Source of the DNA: an uncultured Olsenella sp.
Lineage (GTDB): Bacteria; Actinomycetota; Coriobacteriia; Coriobacteriales; Atopobiaceae
Reading direction: 5' to 3'
NCBI GenBank assembly: GCA_900314495.1
Contig: OMVJ01000001.1
Coordinates: forward strand, 124,001-188,000
DNA length: 64,000 nt
Part shown: piece after piece, positions 35,138 through 43,214 of the stretch
Numbering within the stretch: the first letter of the stretch is position 1
How the letters are laid out: every line of letters starts with the position of its first letter
The notes under the pieces: model-generated
Databases searched by the model: none
The model's input: only the letters and a program-made list of their open reading frames with translations
What the model was told of the DNA's origin: nothing
Program-made: the position numbers and the translations under genes

Positions 35138-35212
35138 TGACAAACGGGGACGTTTCCCTCCTGACACGACTGGGGCACGTGACAAAAGGGAAACGTCCCC
35201 TTTTGTCACGTG
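35138..35212. repeat. Palindromic repeat family P3 variant, tandem copy
   Basis: Two related units. The first is TGACAAACGGGGACGTTTCC; the second (35176-35212) is a palindrome with CACGTGACAAAAGGGAAACG and the matching arm ending TTTTGTCACGTG. It sits between the AraC regulator and trkA. Confidence 0.7.
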
Positions 35213-35303
35213 ACACGTAGCTTGCACAGGCAACCGTTCCAAAGAGTAGAATCTATTAGCTGTCACGCATAAGACAACAGCCGTGCAACTGAGGAAAGTT
35301 GAT

Positions 35304-36671
35304 ATGAAGATTATCGTGGCCGGAGACGGCAAGGTCGGGTCCATGGTGGCAGGTCAACTCTCGGGCGAGGGGCACGAGCTCACCCTCATAGACAAGGACC
35401 CCGCGGCCCTGCAGCCCACCATCGAGCACTACGATGTCATGTCGCTTGCAGGAAACTGCGCTTCCATGGAGGTCCTCCGCAATGCCGGCGTGGAGGAGGC
35501 GGACCTGCTCATCGCTGCAACGGGCGTGGACGAGGTCAACCTCCTGTGCTGCCTGACGGCGCACGGCATGAACCCCAACCTGCACACCATCGCCCGAATC
35601 CGCAGGCCGGAGTACTCAGAGACCCTCTATGCCCTGCGCAAGCAGTTCGCCCTCTCCCTCGTCGTCAACCCGGAGCGTCAGACCGCCAAGGAGATAAACC
35701 GCCTGCTGCGCTACCCCGCCTTCCTCAAGCGCGAGGAGTTCGCCAACGGCACCGTGGAGCTCATCGAGCTGCGCATTGACGAGGAGTCACCCATCTGCAA
35801 CCAACCGCTGAGCAAGCTGAGCAAGATCCTCCGGTGCCGCATGCTGGTCTGCTGCGTGGTCCGCGACGGCCAGTCCTTCACACCCTCTGGCAGCTTCGTG
35901 CTGCGCAGCGGCGACCGCATCTACGCCACCGCAACGGCCGCGACCATTACCCAGCTGCTCAAGTCCCTGCACATCCAGACGCCTAGGATGCGCTCCGTCA
36001 CCATCTGCGGCGGCGGGAGCATCTGCGACTACCTGGCGGACCTCCTCATTAAGGAGGGCGTCTACGTCAAGATCATCGAGAAGGACCGCGAGCGCTGCGA
36101 GGCGCTGGCGGACAGGCACCCCGAGGCCTTCGTCGTGTGCGGCGACCTCTCCAGTCAGGACGTCCTGGAACGCGAGCGCGTGGTGGACTGCGACGCCTTC
36201 GTCACCGCCACCGGCAACGACGAGCTGGACGTTCTTCTCTCCATCTACGCCAACAGCTGCAAGGTACCACAGGTGATCACCAAGTTGGGCCGCGCCGAGA
36301 ACCTGTCACTCATCAGCCAGCTGCCCGTGGGCAGAATCGTGAGCCCCAAGGAGCTGTGCAGCAGGACCATCGCCCGCTACGTGCGCGCCATGTCCAACGG
36401 CGTGGACGTAGCCTCCGCCGTGACCATACACTTCATTGCGGGCGGCCAGGCGGAGGCCATCGAGTTCGTGGTTGACACCGCCACTCGCTACTGCGGCGTG
36501 CCGCTGAAGGACATTCCCCTGAAGAAGAACGTGCTCATAGCATCAATCTCGCACGACCGGACAAGCGAAATCCCCGCCGGCAACTCCATGTACCACGTGG
36601 GGGACCACCTGGTCATCGTGACGGCATCCGACAAGGTCGTGCAGCAGCTGAACGATATCTTCGAGAGGTAG
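35304..36671 (+). CDS. trkA: Trk potassium uptake regulatory protein TrkA
   Basis: A 455-residue NAD-binding peripheral subunit that gates the TrkH channel. Two RCK modules are seen: the first begins MKIIVAGDGKVGSMVA with the dinucleotide Gly motif and ends with a TrkA-C region (VELIELRIDEESPICNQPL); the second begins SVTICGGGSICDYLADLL and ends with ASISHDRTSEIPAGNSMY. ATG 35304 follows GAGGAAAG. trkH follows 67 bp later. Confidence 0.92.
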   Translation: MKIIVAGDGKVGSMVAGQLSGEGHELTLIDKDPAALQPTIEHYDVMSLAGNCASMEVLRNAGVEEADLLIAATGVDEVNLLCCLTAHGMNPNLHTIARIRRPEYSETLYALRKQFALSLVVNPERQTAKEINRLLRYPAFLKREEFANGTVELIELRIDEESPICNQPLSKLSKILRCRMLVCCVVRDGQSFTPSGSFVLRSGDRIYATATAATITQLLKSLHIQTPRMRSVTICGGGSICDYLADLLIKEGVYVKIIEKDRERCEALADRHPEAFVVCGDLSSQDVLERERVVDCDAFVTATGNDELDVLLSIYANSCKVPQVITKLGRAENLSLISQLPVGRIVSPKELCSRTIARYVRAMSNGVDVASAVTIHFIAGGQAEAIEFVVDTATRYCGVPLKDIPLKKNVLIASISHDRTSEIPAGNSMYHVGDHLVIVTASDKVVQQLNDIFER

Positions 36672-36738
36672 TGCCAGGCGAATGCGAGCGGGGCCGGCAG
36701 CGCCGCGCCCCCGGAGCGAGGATGCTCGAGGAGCGATC

Positions 36739-38205
36739 ATGAATTACAAGATGGTGTTCAGGGTGCAGTCTTGGATCCTGCTCATTGAGGCCCTCCTGAT
36801 GGTGCCGGCGCTGGTCATCTCGCTGGTGACCAAGGACAAGCCTGCCGTCAACGGGTTCGTGGAGACCATGGGCCTGCTGGTGGTGCTGGGCGCGCTGGGC
36901 ATCCTGGGAACCAAGAGCGCCGACCGCAGGTTCTATGCGCCGGAAGGCATGCTCTCCACCGGCCTGGCGTGGATATCCATGTCGCTCCTGGGCGGCCTGC
37001 CCTTCTGCATCTCGGGCCGCATCCCCAGCTTCGTGGACTCCTTCTTCGAGATAGTCTCCGGCTTCACCACCACGGGTGCCTCCATATGCCCAGACGTTGA
37101 GGCGCTGGGCTACGGCCTCCTGTTCTGGAGGTCCTTCAGCCACTGGGTGGGCGGCATGGGCATTCTGGTGTTCTTCCTGGCCATCGTCCCCGTGACAGGC
37201 AGCAACTCCGGCTTCACCCTGCACATCCTGCGGGCGGAGAGCCCGGGGCCAGAGGTCAACAAGATGGTGCCCCGCATGCGCGACTCCGCGGCCATACTCT
37301 ATGCCATATATTGCGCCCTTACCGTGCTGAACGTAATTCTGCTGCTTGTTGGCCAGATGCCCGTCTTCGACGCCTTCTGTATCGCCTTCGGCACGGCGGG
37401 CACGGGCGGATTCTCCGTCCTCAACTCCGGCTGCGCCACGTACACGCCCTTCGCCCAGTGGGTGACCACCATCTTCATGTTCCTCTTCGGCGTCAACTTC
37501 TCGCTGTACTACCTGCTTGCCGTGCGGCGCTTCAAGATGGTCTTCCGCGACGAGGAGCTTCGCCTGTACACGGGCTTCGTGGTGCTATCCACGGTGCTGA
37601 TCACCATAAACGTCATGGCCAACATGCCCGCCGGCCGCGAACTGGGCGCCACCATTCGCGAGGCGGCGTTCACCGTGTCGTCCATCATCACGACCACGGG
37701 CTACAGCATGTCGGACTTCAACCTGTGGCCCAGCTTGTCCAAGACGATCCTTGTCTTCCTCATGTTCGTGGGCGCCAGCGCGGGCTCCACCGGCGGTGGC
37801 CTGAAGGACATCCGGTTCCTGATCCTGTTCAAGTCCGTACGGCGCAACGTGCGGCACATCTTCCACCCCAACGAGGTGCAGGTGGTGCGCATTAACAAGC
37901 AGCGCGTCAAGGAGGACACCGTCACCAACGTGAACGAGTACCTAGCCTGCTACGTGCTGATTCTGGTGCTCTCCGTCTTCCTCATCTCCGCCGACCCGGC
38001 CAACTACGGCTTCGAGACGAACTTCACCGCGGTCATGGCGACACTCAACAACATTGGCCCCGGCCTGGCCGACGTGGGCCCCATGGGCAACTTCGCGGGC
38101 TACAGCGACTTCTCCAAGCTGGTGCTTTCCTTCGACATGCTGGTCGGCAGGCTGGAGATCTTCCCGATTCTGGCGCTGTTCTCGCGGTCGGCGTACAGGA
38201 AGTAG
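36739..38205 (+). CDS. trkH: Potassium uptake protein TrkH
   Basis: A 488-residue channel-like membrane subunit with four membrane-pore-membrane repeats. Selectivity filter segments are FTTTGASI (about 110), GTAGTGGFS (about 218), ITTTGYSM (about 318) and LNNIGPGLADVGP (about 437). ATG 36739 follows GAGGAG. Together with TrkA it forms a complete Trk/Ktr-like potassium uptake system. Confidence 0.92.
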   Translation: MNYKMVFRVQSWILLIEALLMVPALVISLVTKDKPAVNGFVETMGLLVVLGALGILGTKSADRRFYAPEGMLSTGLAWISMSLLGGLPFCISGRIPSFVDSFFEIVSGFTTTGASICPDVEALGYGLLFWRSFSHWVGGMGILVFFLAIVPVTGSNSGFTLHILRAESPGPEVNKMVPRMRDSAAILYAIYCALTVLNVILLLVGQMPVFDAFCIAFGTAGTGGFSVLNSGCATYTPFAQWVTTIFMFLFGVNFSLYYLLAVRRFKMVFRDEELRLYTGFVVLSTVLITINVMANMPAGRELGATIREAAFTVSSIITTTGYSMSDFNLWPSLSKTILVFLMFVGASAGSTGGGLKDIRFLILFKSVRRNVRHIFHPNEVQVVRINKQRVKEDTVTNVNEYLACYVLILVLSVFLISADPANYGFETNFTAVMATLNNIGPGLADVGPMGNFAGYSDFSKLVLSFDMLVGRLEIFPILALFSRSAYRK

Positions 38206-38237
38206 GTGGCGCGGGCGGCTGGATGGCCGACCCAAAC

Positions 38238-38394
38238 AGTGCGCATTCTGTGGTTTGCGCGTTATTGCGCAGCGATAATGCGGCGATAGTGCGCACACGG
38301 AGTGGGCGTGAGTTCTCCAACTGGGGTGATAGCAGGTACATTCCATGGTTTGCGCACTGTTGGCCCTGAGGAGTGCGCATTCTGTGGTTTGCGC
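38238..38394. repeat. Direct repeats with TGCGCA palindromic ends
   Basis: A 23-bp sequence, AGTGCGCATTCTGTGGTTTG plus CGC, occurs at 38238-38260 and 38372-38394, and a partial third (ATTCCATGGTTTGCGCACTG) lies between them at about 38340. Each starts and ends with TGCGC/GCGCA-type bases. No gene is present in 38206-38677. Confidence 0.65.
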
Positions 38395-38553
38395 ACTGGC
38401 GTCCGAGAAACCCAGGGCAGTGTCCGGTCGCCAGGCTCCGCTTATGCTCCCGCATGCTGGCCCCAATTGCCCACCGTGGGCGGAAACCGCACCAAAATTC
38501 ATGGGTCTTTACCTGCGGTTCTCTGGGCCTCACTAGGGCGCATACGCAGCGGC

Positions 38554-38661
38554 GGCACCTCAAAATCCGTCCCAATAACTTTATATGGACTTGCAAAAGC
38601 CCAGATAAGCTTCGCTTCAAGACCTCGAAAACGGACTTATAGGGACGGATTTGCTGGTGCC
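38554..38661. repeat. Palindromic element family P2, stem type B, copy 1
   Basis: Starts GGCACCTCAAAATCCGTCCC and ends with the matching arm GGACGGATTTGCTGGTGCC. The interior has AACTTT and CAAAAGCCCAG (38594-38604). Copy 2 is at 46228-46334. Confidence 0.75.
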
Positions 38662-38677
38662 GTGCACGCGTAAACGG

Positions 38678-38935
38678 CTAGTCCTGGAATACGGCGTTCG
38701 AATACGCGATGGTCGTGCTGATGCCCGGGATGGCACCAATCTTGCCAGCCATGGCGTCGACGACCTCCTGCGGGGCATCAACGGCAACGCTGAGAACAGA
38801 GATGCCGCGCTTGTGGTACGGAATGCCCATTCGGCCAATGACGTACGGCGCGTACTCGTGAAGAATCTCGTTCAGCTGTGCGGTGTCCTCAAGGCTCTCC
38901 ACAATTACCCCGATAACCGCAACTTTGCTCTGCAT
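38678..38935 (-). CDS. TM1266-type small regulatory protein
   Basis: An 85-residue ACT-like protein. The sequence VAVIGVIVESLEDTAQLNEILHEY, then VIGRMGIPYHKRGISVLSVAVDAPQEVVDAMAGKIG, is the family described as a putative regulator of the iron-only hydrogenase system. ATG 38935 has GGGGG at 7-bp spacing. No hydrogenase or maturation gene (hydE, F, G) is in the window, so here it stands alone. Confidence 0.8.
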   Translation of the reverse strand: MQSKVAVIGVIVESLEDTAQLNEILHEYAPYVIGRMGIPYHKRGISVLSVAVDAPQEVVDAMAGKIGAIPGISTTIAYSNAVFQD

Positions 38936-39035
38936 GATAAACCCCCAAACGTGACAATTCTTTATGCGGAAGACCCGCCGGCGCGCGAGCCGTCGCCTAG
39001 GCTCAGCATAGCGCTCCTCGGCGGCAACGGGCCCG

Positions 39036-40667
39036 CTAGCGCCCCCAGGCGAGCACCCCGCCCACGCAGGTGGCAAGGCAGCGCGTGCCCTGAATGGCCT
39101 CCGGGTTGGCAGTGAGCAGGTTGCGGTCCAGGACCGCCATGTCCGCCAACATGCCGGGCAGCAGCGTGCCCAGGTCTGCGGCACGTCCGGCCACGAGCGC
39201 GCTCCCCCGCGTGTACGCGTGGATGGCGTCCGCCATGCCGATGCGCTCGTGCGGGTTCCAGCCGCCGACTGGCCGGCAGGTCTCTGGCGCCTCTCGCGTG
39301 ACGGCACAGCTCAGCACCTGCATGGGCAGGGCTGGCACGCAAGGCGCGTCCGTGCCGAAGGCCATGGGCACACCCGCGCCCAGGTAGTCCGCGAAGGGCC
39401 ACATGTCGCGCGCACGCCCCGGCCCAAGGTCGCGGTCCGGCTGAGTCACGTCTATGATCACGTGCTGCGGCTGCACCGAAGCGACCAGATGGGCGCCACG
39501 CAGGGCCTCCACGTCCCCGGGCAGGAGGTTCTCGATATGCTCCAGGGAGTTGACGCCCTGCCTCGGGGCCCCGTAGCGCGCGTAGGCCTCCCGGAAGATG
39601 GAGATTCCCTCGTGCACCGCGCGGTCGCCGATGGTATGGATGCGCACGGCAATGCCCTCCGCCGCCGCGGCCAGCACCAGGGCGCGCATACGGTCCGCGG
39701 GGATGGTGGGCCGGCCGCAGTCTCCGGGGAAGCGCGGGTTAGCGTAGGGCTCCGCCAGCCACGCCGTGTGCGCGCTGGAGACCCCGTCGAAGAACTGTTT
39801 GAGCCCCGGCGCACGCAGCACGTTGCCCGTCAGGCGCGCCTTCAGCGCCCTGATGCGCGAAAGATCGTCTGTGAGCTGCGGAAACATGCTCACGCGCAGG
39901 GGCAGCAGGCCGTCCGCCAGAAGGCTCTCGTACACGTCCTCTCGCACGTTGTCCGCACCGGGCACCGCGCAGAGAGCCATGTCGCACACGGCCGTCACGC
40001 CGCGGGAGAGCATGGTGCGGAAGTAGTCCTGGTAGATGGCGCGCAGCTGTTCCATGGGCAGGCTCTGGAACACGCGCGCCGTGTACACCATGCCCGCGGC
40101 CTCGCGCAGCACGCCGGTGAGGCGGCCGTTGGCGTCGCGGTCGAAGATGCCGCCGGCGGGCGGTTGGGTGTCCTCCGAGACGCCAAGCGCGGCCAGACCG
40201 GCGGAGTTGAGCCAGATGGAGTGCAGGTCACCGCAGCAGCAGGCCACGGGTCGCGCGCCGAAGGCAGCATCCAGGGAGTCGCGCGTGGGCCAGATGGGCG
40301 GATCCCACAGGTCCGCGCGCCATCCCTGGCTCAGCAACCAGCCGTCGCCGGGGTGCGTGGCGGCAAATCCGCGCAGGTGATGCACGTAGTCCCGCTCGCT
40401 AGTGCCCACGTAGCGGTCCGCCAGCCGGGACGGGAAGAGCGCCGTGTGCAGCACGTGTTGGTGGGCGTCGTGGAAGCCGGGGCACACGAAGGCGTCGCCG
40501 TAGTCGCACACGTCCGCGCCCTCCACTGCCAGCTCGCGGGCCTGGCCCCGCGGAAGAAGCTCGCGCACGCGGCCGTCCTCTATGGCCACCGCCAGCGGCC
40601 GGTCGGGGTGCGCCACATCCGTGTAGACGTGGTTGGACGTGATGACGATGGTTCTGCTGGCTGCCAT
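39036..40667 (-). CDS. Amidohydrolase (YtcJ-like)
   Basis: A 543-residue metal-dependent hydrolase of the YtcJ/amidohydrolase-3 group. Metal ligands: CPGFHDAHQH near the N-terminus, His in VRIHTIGDRAVHEGI, and Asp in MAFGTDAPCVP. The small beta-sandwich of the N- and C-termini (ending ATCVGGVLAWG) is complete. The substrate is unknown. ATG 40667 lies behind GAGGAGCGCCC. Confidence 0.88.
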   Translation of the reverse strand: MAASRTIVITSNHVYTDVAHPDRPLAVAIEDGRVRELLPRGQARELAVEGADVCDYGDAFVCPGFHDAHQHVLHTALFPSRLADRYVGTSERDYVHHLRGFAATHPGDGWLLSQGWRADLWDPPIWPTRDSLDAAFGARPVACCCGDLHSIWLNSAGLAALGVSEDTQPPAGGIFDRDANGRLTGVLREAAGMVYTARVFQSLPMEQLRAIYQDYFRTMLSRGVTAVCDMALCAVPGADNVREDVYESLLADGLLPLRVSMFPQLTDDLSRIRALKARLTGNVLRAPGLKQFFDGVSSAHTAWLAEPYANPRFPGDCGRPTIPADRMRALVLAAAAEGIAVRIHTIGDRAVHEGISIFREAYARYGAPRQGVNSLEHIENLLPGDVEALRGAHLVASVQPQHVIIDVTQPDRDLGPGRARDMWPFADYLGAGVPMAFGTDAPCVPALPMQVLSCAVTREAPETCRPVGGWNPHERIGMADAIHAYTRGSALVAGRAADLGTLLPGMLADMAVLDRNLLTANPEAIQGTRCLATCVGGVLAWGR

Positions 40668-40771
40668 GGGCGCTCCTCACTCGCGGGACGAACTACAGTC
40701 TAGCGCCCCTCACACCGCACGATGCGCGCGCCTATACTGTGGGCCGTCAATCAATCCGGCAAGGAGGCATC

Positions 40772-41623
40772 ATGGACGAAAACTCCAACGCGCGCACCAT
40801 CGCGCTCCGTTCTCGCACGCACATGCCGCGCATCGGCTTCGGAACCTTCAACATCCCGCGCGAGGACACGCAGCGCTGCGTGGAGGAGGCCCTGGCCATG
40901 GGTTACCGCCTCATCGACACGGCGACCGCCTACGGCAACGAGGCGCAGGTCGGAGCAGCAATCGCGGCCTCCGGCATGCGCGGGCAGGCCTTTGTGACGG
41001 GCAAGCTGCGCAACGCGGACCAAGGTCGTGAGGCAACGCTGCGCGCCTTCGAGCGCACGCGCAAGGCGCTGCGGGTGGACGTCCTCGACCTCTACCTCAT
41101 CCATTGGCCGTGCCCCGCGCGCGACCTCTACGTGGAGACCTGGCGGACCATGCTGGAGCTGCGCGACCAGGGGGCCGTGCGTGAGGTGGGAGTCTCCAAC
41201 TTCCTGCCAGAGCACCTGGAGCGGCTTGCGGCACAGACGGGCGAGCTGCCTGCCGTCAACCAAATCGAATCCCACCCGCGGTGGTGGCAGCCCGAACTGG
41301 ATGCCTACTGCAAGCAGAATGGTATTGCCGTCGAGGCCTACGCTCCGCTCGGCCGCGCAGGAGACCTGCAGGAAGACGTGGTCGTGCGCGCGGCGGCGGC
41401 ACACGGCGTGACGCCAGCGCAGGTCATCCTGCGCTGGCACGTGCAGATGGGTCACGCCTTCGTGCCCAAGTCCGCGCACGCGGAACGCATGCGCTCCAAC
41501 CTGGACGTATACGGCTTTAGCCTCACGAGCATGGAGATGCAAGCCATCTGCAGCGTATGCAGCGCAGACCCCCACCGCGTGTGCGGAGACCCCGCAACCT
41601 ACGAGGATCCGCAGCTGGGGTAG
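40772..41623 (+). CDS. Aldo/keto reductase (DkgA-like)
   Basis: A 283-residue oxidoreductase of the 2,5-diketo-gluconate reductase group. Catalytic residues lie in LIDTATAYGNEAQVG (Asp, Tyr), FVTGKLRNAD (Lys) and YLIHWPCP (His), and the NADPH-binding end is FVPKSAHAERMRSNLDVY. ATG 40772 follows AAGGAGG. It is unrelated in subfamily to the reductase at 12014. Confidence 0.9.
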   Translation: MDENSNARTIALRSRTHMPRIGFGTFNIPREDTQRCVEEALAMGYRLIDTATAYGNEAQVGAAIAASGMRGQAFVTGKLRNADQGREATLRAFERTRKALRVDVLDLYLIHWPCPARDLYVETWRTMLELRDQGAVREVGVSNFLPEHLERLAAQTGELPAVNQIESHPRWWQPELDAYCKQNGIAVEAYAPLGRAGDLQEDVVVRAAAAHGVTPAQVILRWHVQMGHAFVPKSAHAERMRSNLDVYGFSLTSMEMQAICSVCSADPHRVCGDPATYEDPQLG

Positions 41624-41644
41624 CGGCCAGCGCACCACTTGGCG

Positions 41645-41650
41645 TATACT
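41645..41650 (+). promoter_or_regulatory. -10 box of the queF leader
   Basis: TATACT at 41645-41650; no clear -35. The predicted start near 41657 leaves a 200-nt leader before queF. Confidence 0.4.
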
Positions 41651-41683
41651 CTCCCGCGTGCCCGCCCGCACCTCTCGGGCGGC

Positions 41684-41720
41684 GACAGTTCGCTTGCACC
41701 ATCCTGTCGTTAAACAAAAC
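41684..41720 (+). promoter_or_regulatory. Possible preQ1-I-type riboswitch
   Basis: GACAG (41684-41688) pairs with CTGTC (41704-41708). The loop begins TTCGC, then TTG, then CACCATC. After the stem comes GTTAAA and CAA, and CAA can pair with the loop TTG. This order (stem, short loop, pseudoknot strand, loop, stem, A-rich linker, pseudoknot strand) is that of the class I preQ1 riboswitch. It precedes a terminator and the queF and precursor transporter genes. The A-rich linker is shorter than usual and the match is by eye only. Confidence 0.42.
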
Positions 41721-41746
41721 CAGGGCTACCGAGGGATTGTGACGTC

Positions 41747-41777
41747 GGGGCCTTGCGCACGTGCGCGGGGCCCTTTT
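41747..41777 (+). terminator. Attenuator terminator before queF
   Basis: A strong hairpin, GGGCCTTGCGC and GCGCGGGGCCC with loop ACGT (41748-41773), followed by TTTT. It is inside the leader, 82 bp before queF, so it can only be a regulated terminator. Confidence 0.75.
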
Positions 41778-41859
41778 GCATGTTGCGGGTGAGCACCCAC
41801 GCTGACCTGCGCGTTTCCTTCGCGGCCCTGCAGAATCGAGCCGACGAAGGGAAGACAGC

Positions 41860-42363
41860 ATGACCACGAGCCCCGAAGACCGCCGCACGCGCGAGGACCT
41901 GACCCTCTTGGGCGCCAACGGCACCAAGTACCCCTCCAGCTATGACCCGTCTGTGCTGGAGCGCTTCTCCAACAAGCACCCCGGCAACGACTATTGGGTC
42001 AAGTTCAACTGCCCGGAGTTCACCAGCCTCTGCCCCATCACGGGCCAGCCGGACTTCGCCACCATCTACATCAGCTACGTGCCCGACGAGTACCTGGTGG
42101 AGAGCAAGTCCCTCAAGCTGTACCTGTTCAGCTTCCGCAACTACGGCGAGTTCCACGAGGACTGCGTGAACCGCGTGATGAAGGACCTGGTGGCCCTCAT
42201 GGACCCCAAGTACATTGAGGTTTGGGGCAAGTTCCTGCCGCGCGGAGGCCTCTCCATCGACCCCTACGCCAACTACGGCAAGCCCGGCACCCGCTGGGAG
42301 GACGTGGCCTGGACCCGCCTGGCCAACCACGACCTGTACCCGGAGCGCGTGGACAACCGCTAG
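41860..42363 (+). CDS. queF: NADPH-dependent 7-cyano-7-deazaguanine reductase
   Basis: A 167-residue single-domain QueF that reduces preQ0 to preQ1 in queuosine synthesis. The catalytic Cys is in [11 protein letters not shown] (Cys58) and the Asp follows seven residues on. NADPH- and substrate-binding segments are [23 protein letters not shown]. The length matches the short Bacillus-type enzyme. GGGAAG precedes ATG 41860. No other queuosine synthesis gene (queC, D, E) is in the window. Confidence 0.92.
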   Translation: MTTSPEDRRTREDLTLLGANGTKYPSSYDPSVLERFSNKHPGNDYWVKFNCPEFTSLCPITGQPDFATIYISYVPDEYLVESKSLKLYLFSFRNYGEFHEDCVNRVMKDLVALMDPKYIEVWGKFLPRGGLSIDPYANYGKPGTRWEDVAWTRLANHDLYPERVDNR

Positions 42364-42419
42364 GCCCGCGCAGCGCCCAGCCGCACCCCAACCCGCAACC
42401 GTACCAAAGGAGCATCCCC

Positions 42420-43130
42420 ATGTCCCAAGCACCCGCGCGCCACGCCAAGAAGGACGTGCCCGCCGACCTTACCTTCTCCGCCCCCTTCGTCGTGATCTGC
42501 GTGCTGTACGTGACCTTCCTTTTGCTTTCCAACCTCATCGCCGGCAAGATGTGGGCGCCCTTCGGCAGCGTGACCCTGCCCGCCGCGGTCATGCTCTTCC
42601 CCGTCACCTACATCTTTGGCGACATCTTCACCGAGGTGTACGGCTACCGCCGCGCGCGCCTGGTCATCTGGCTGGGCTTCGCCATGTGCTTCATTGCCGT
42701 GGTGGTGTATATGGTCACCATCGCCCTGCCCTACCCCGCCTTCTGGCAGAACCAGGAGGCCTTCGCCGCCGTGCTGGGCACCACCCCGCGCGTGCTGGGT
42801 GCCTCGCTGGTGGGCTACCTCTTCGGCGAGTTCTCCAACTCCATGATCCTGTCCAAGCTCAAGGTGGCCACGGGCGGCAAGCACCTGTGGGTGCGCACCA
42901 TCCTCTCCACCGTGGTGGGCGAGGCCTTTGACTCCGCGATCTTCATCACGGGTTCGTTCGCGGGCACCATGGACACGGCGATCCTGCTGCAGATGATCCT
43001 CAACCAGTACCTGTTCAAGGTGTGCTTTGAGGCCGTGTTCACGCCGGTCACGTACGCCGTGGTGCGCAAGCTGAAGCAGGTGGAGGGCGTGGACCACTTT
43101 GACGAGGGCGTGAGCTACCGGGTGATCTAG
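42420..43130 (+). CDS. Queuosine precursor transporter (VUT/YhhQ family)
   Basis: A 236-residue membrane protein with about six helices, of the QueT/YhhQ family that imports preQ0 or preQ1. Key parts: LLLSNLIAGKMW, FPVTYIFGDIFTEVYGYRRARLVIWLGF and LVGYLFGEFSNSMILSKLK. AAAGGAGC precedes ATG 42420. It lies 57 bp after queF, and the pair supports import of precursor followed by reduction. Confidence 0.88.
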   Translation: MSQAPARHAKKDVPADLTFSAPFVVICVLYVTFLLLSNLIAGKMWAPFGSVTLPAAVMLFPVTYIFGDIFTEVYGYRRARLVIWLGFAMCFIAVVVYMVTIALPYPAFWQNQEAFAAVLGTTPRVLGASLVGYLFGEFSNSMILSKLKVATGGKHLWVRTILSTVVGEAFDSAIFITGSFAGTMDTAILLQMILNQYLFKVCFEAVFTPVTYAVVRKLKQVEGVDHFDEGVSYRVI

Positions 43131-43161
43131 GGCCGGCACCGCCGCCATGCGAGAAACGCAA

Positions 43162-43191
43162 GGGGCGCCGCGGCACAAACCGCGACGCCCC
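43162..43191. terminator. Terminator between convergent transporter and permease genes
   Basis: GGGGCGCCGCGG and CCGCGACGCCCC arms around CACAAA, followed on the plus strand by CCTTCTT. It serves both convergent genes. Confidence 0.7.
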
Positions 43192-43214
43192 CTTCTTGTG
43201 CTCGCGCGTCAGAC

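Noticed and set aside
39219-40703. Plus-strand open frame of nearly 500 codons opposite the amidohydrolase
   Set aside because: No domain, no start signal; the minus-strand enzyme is complete.
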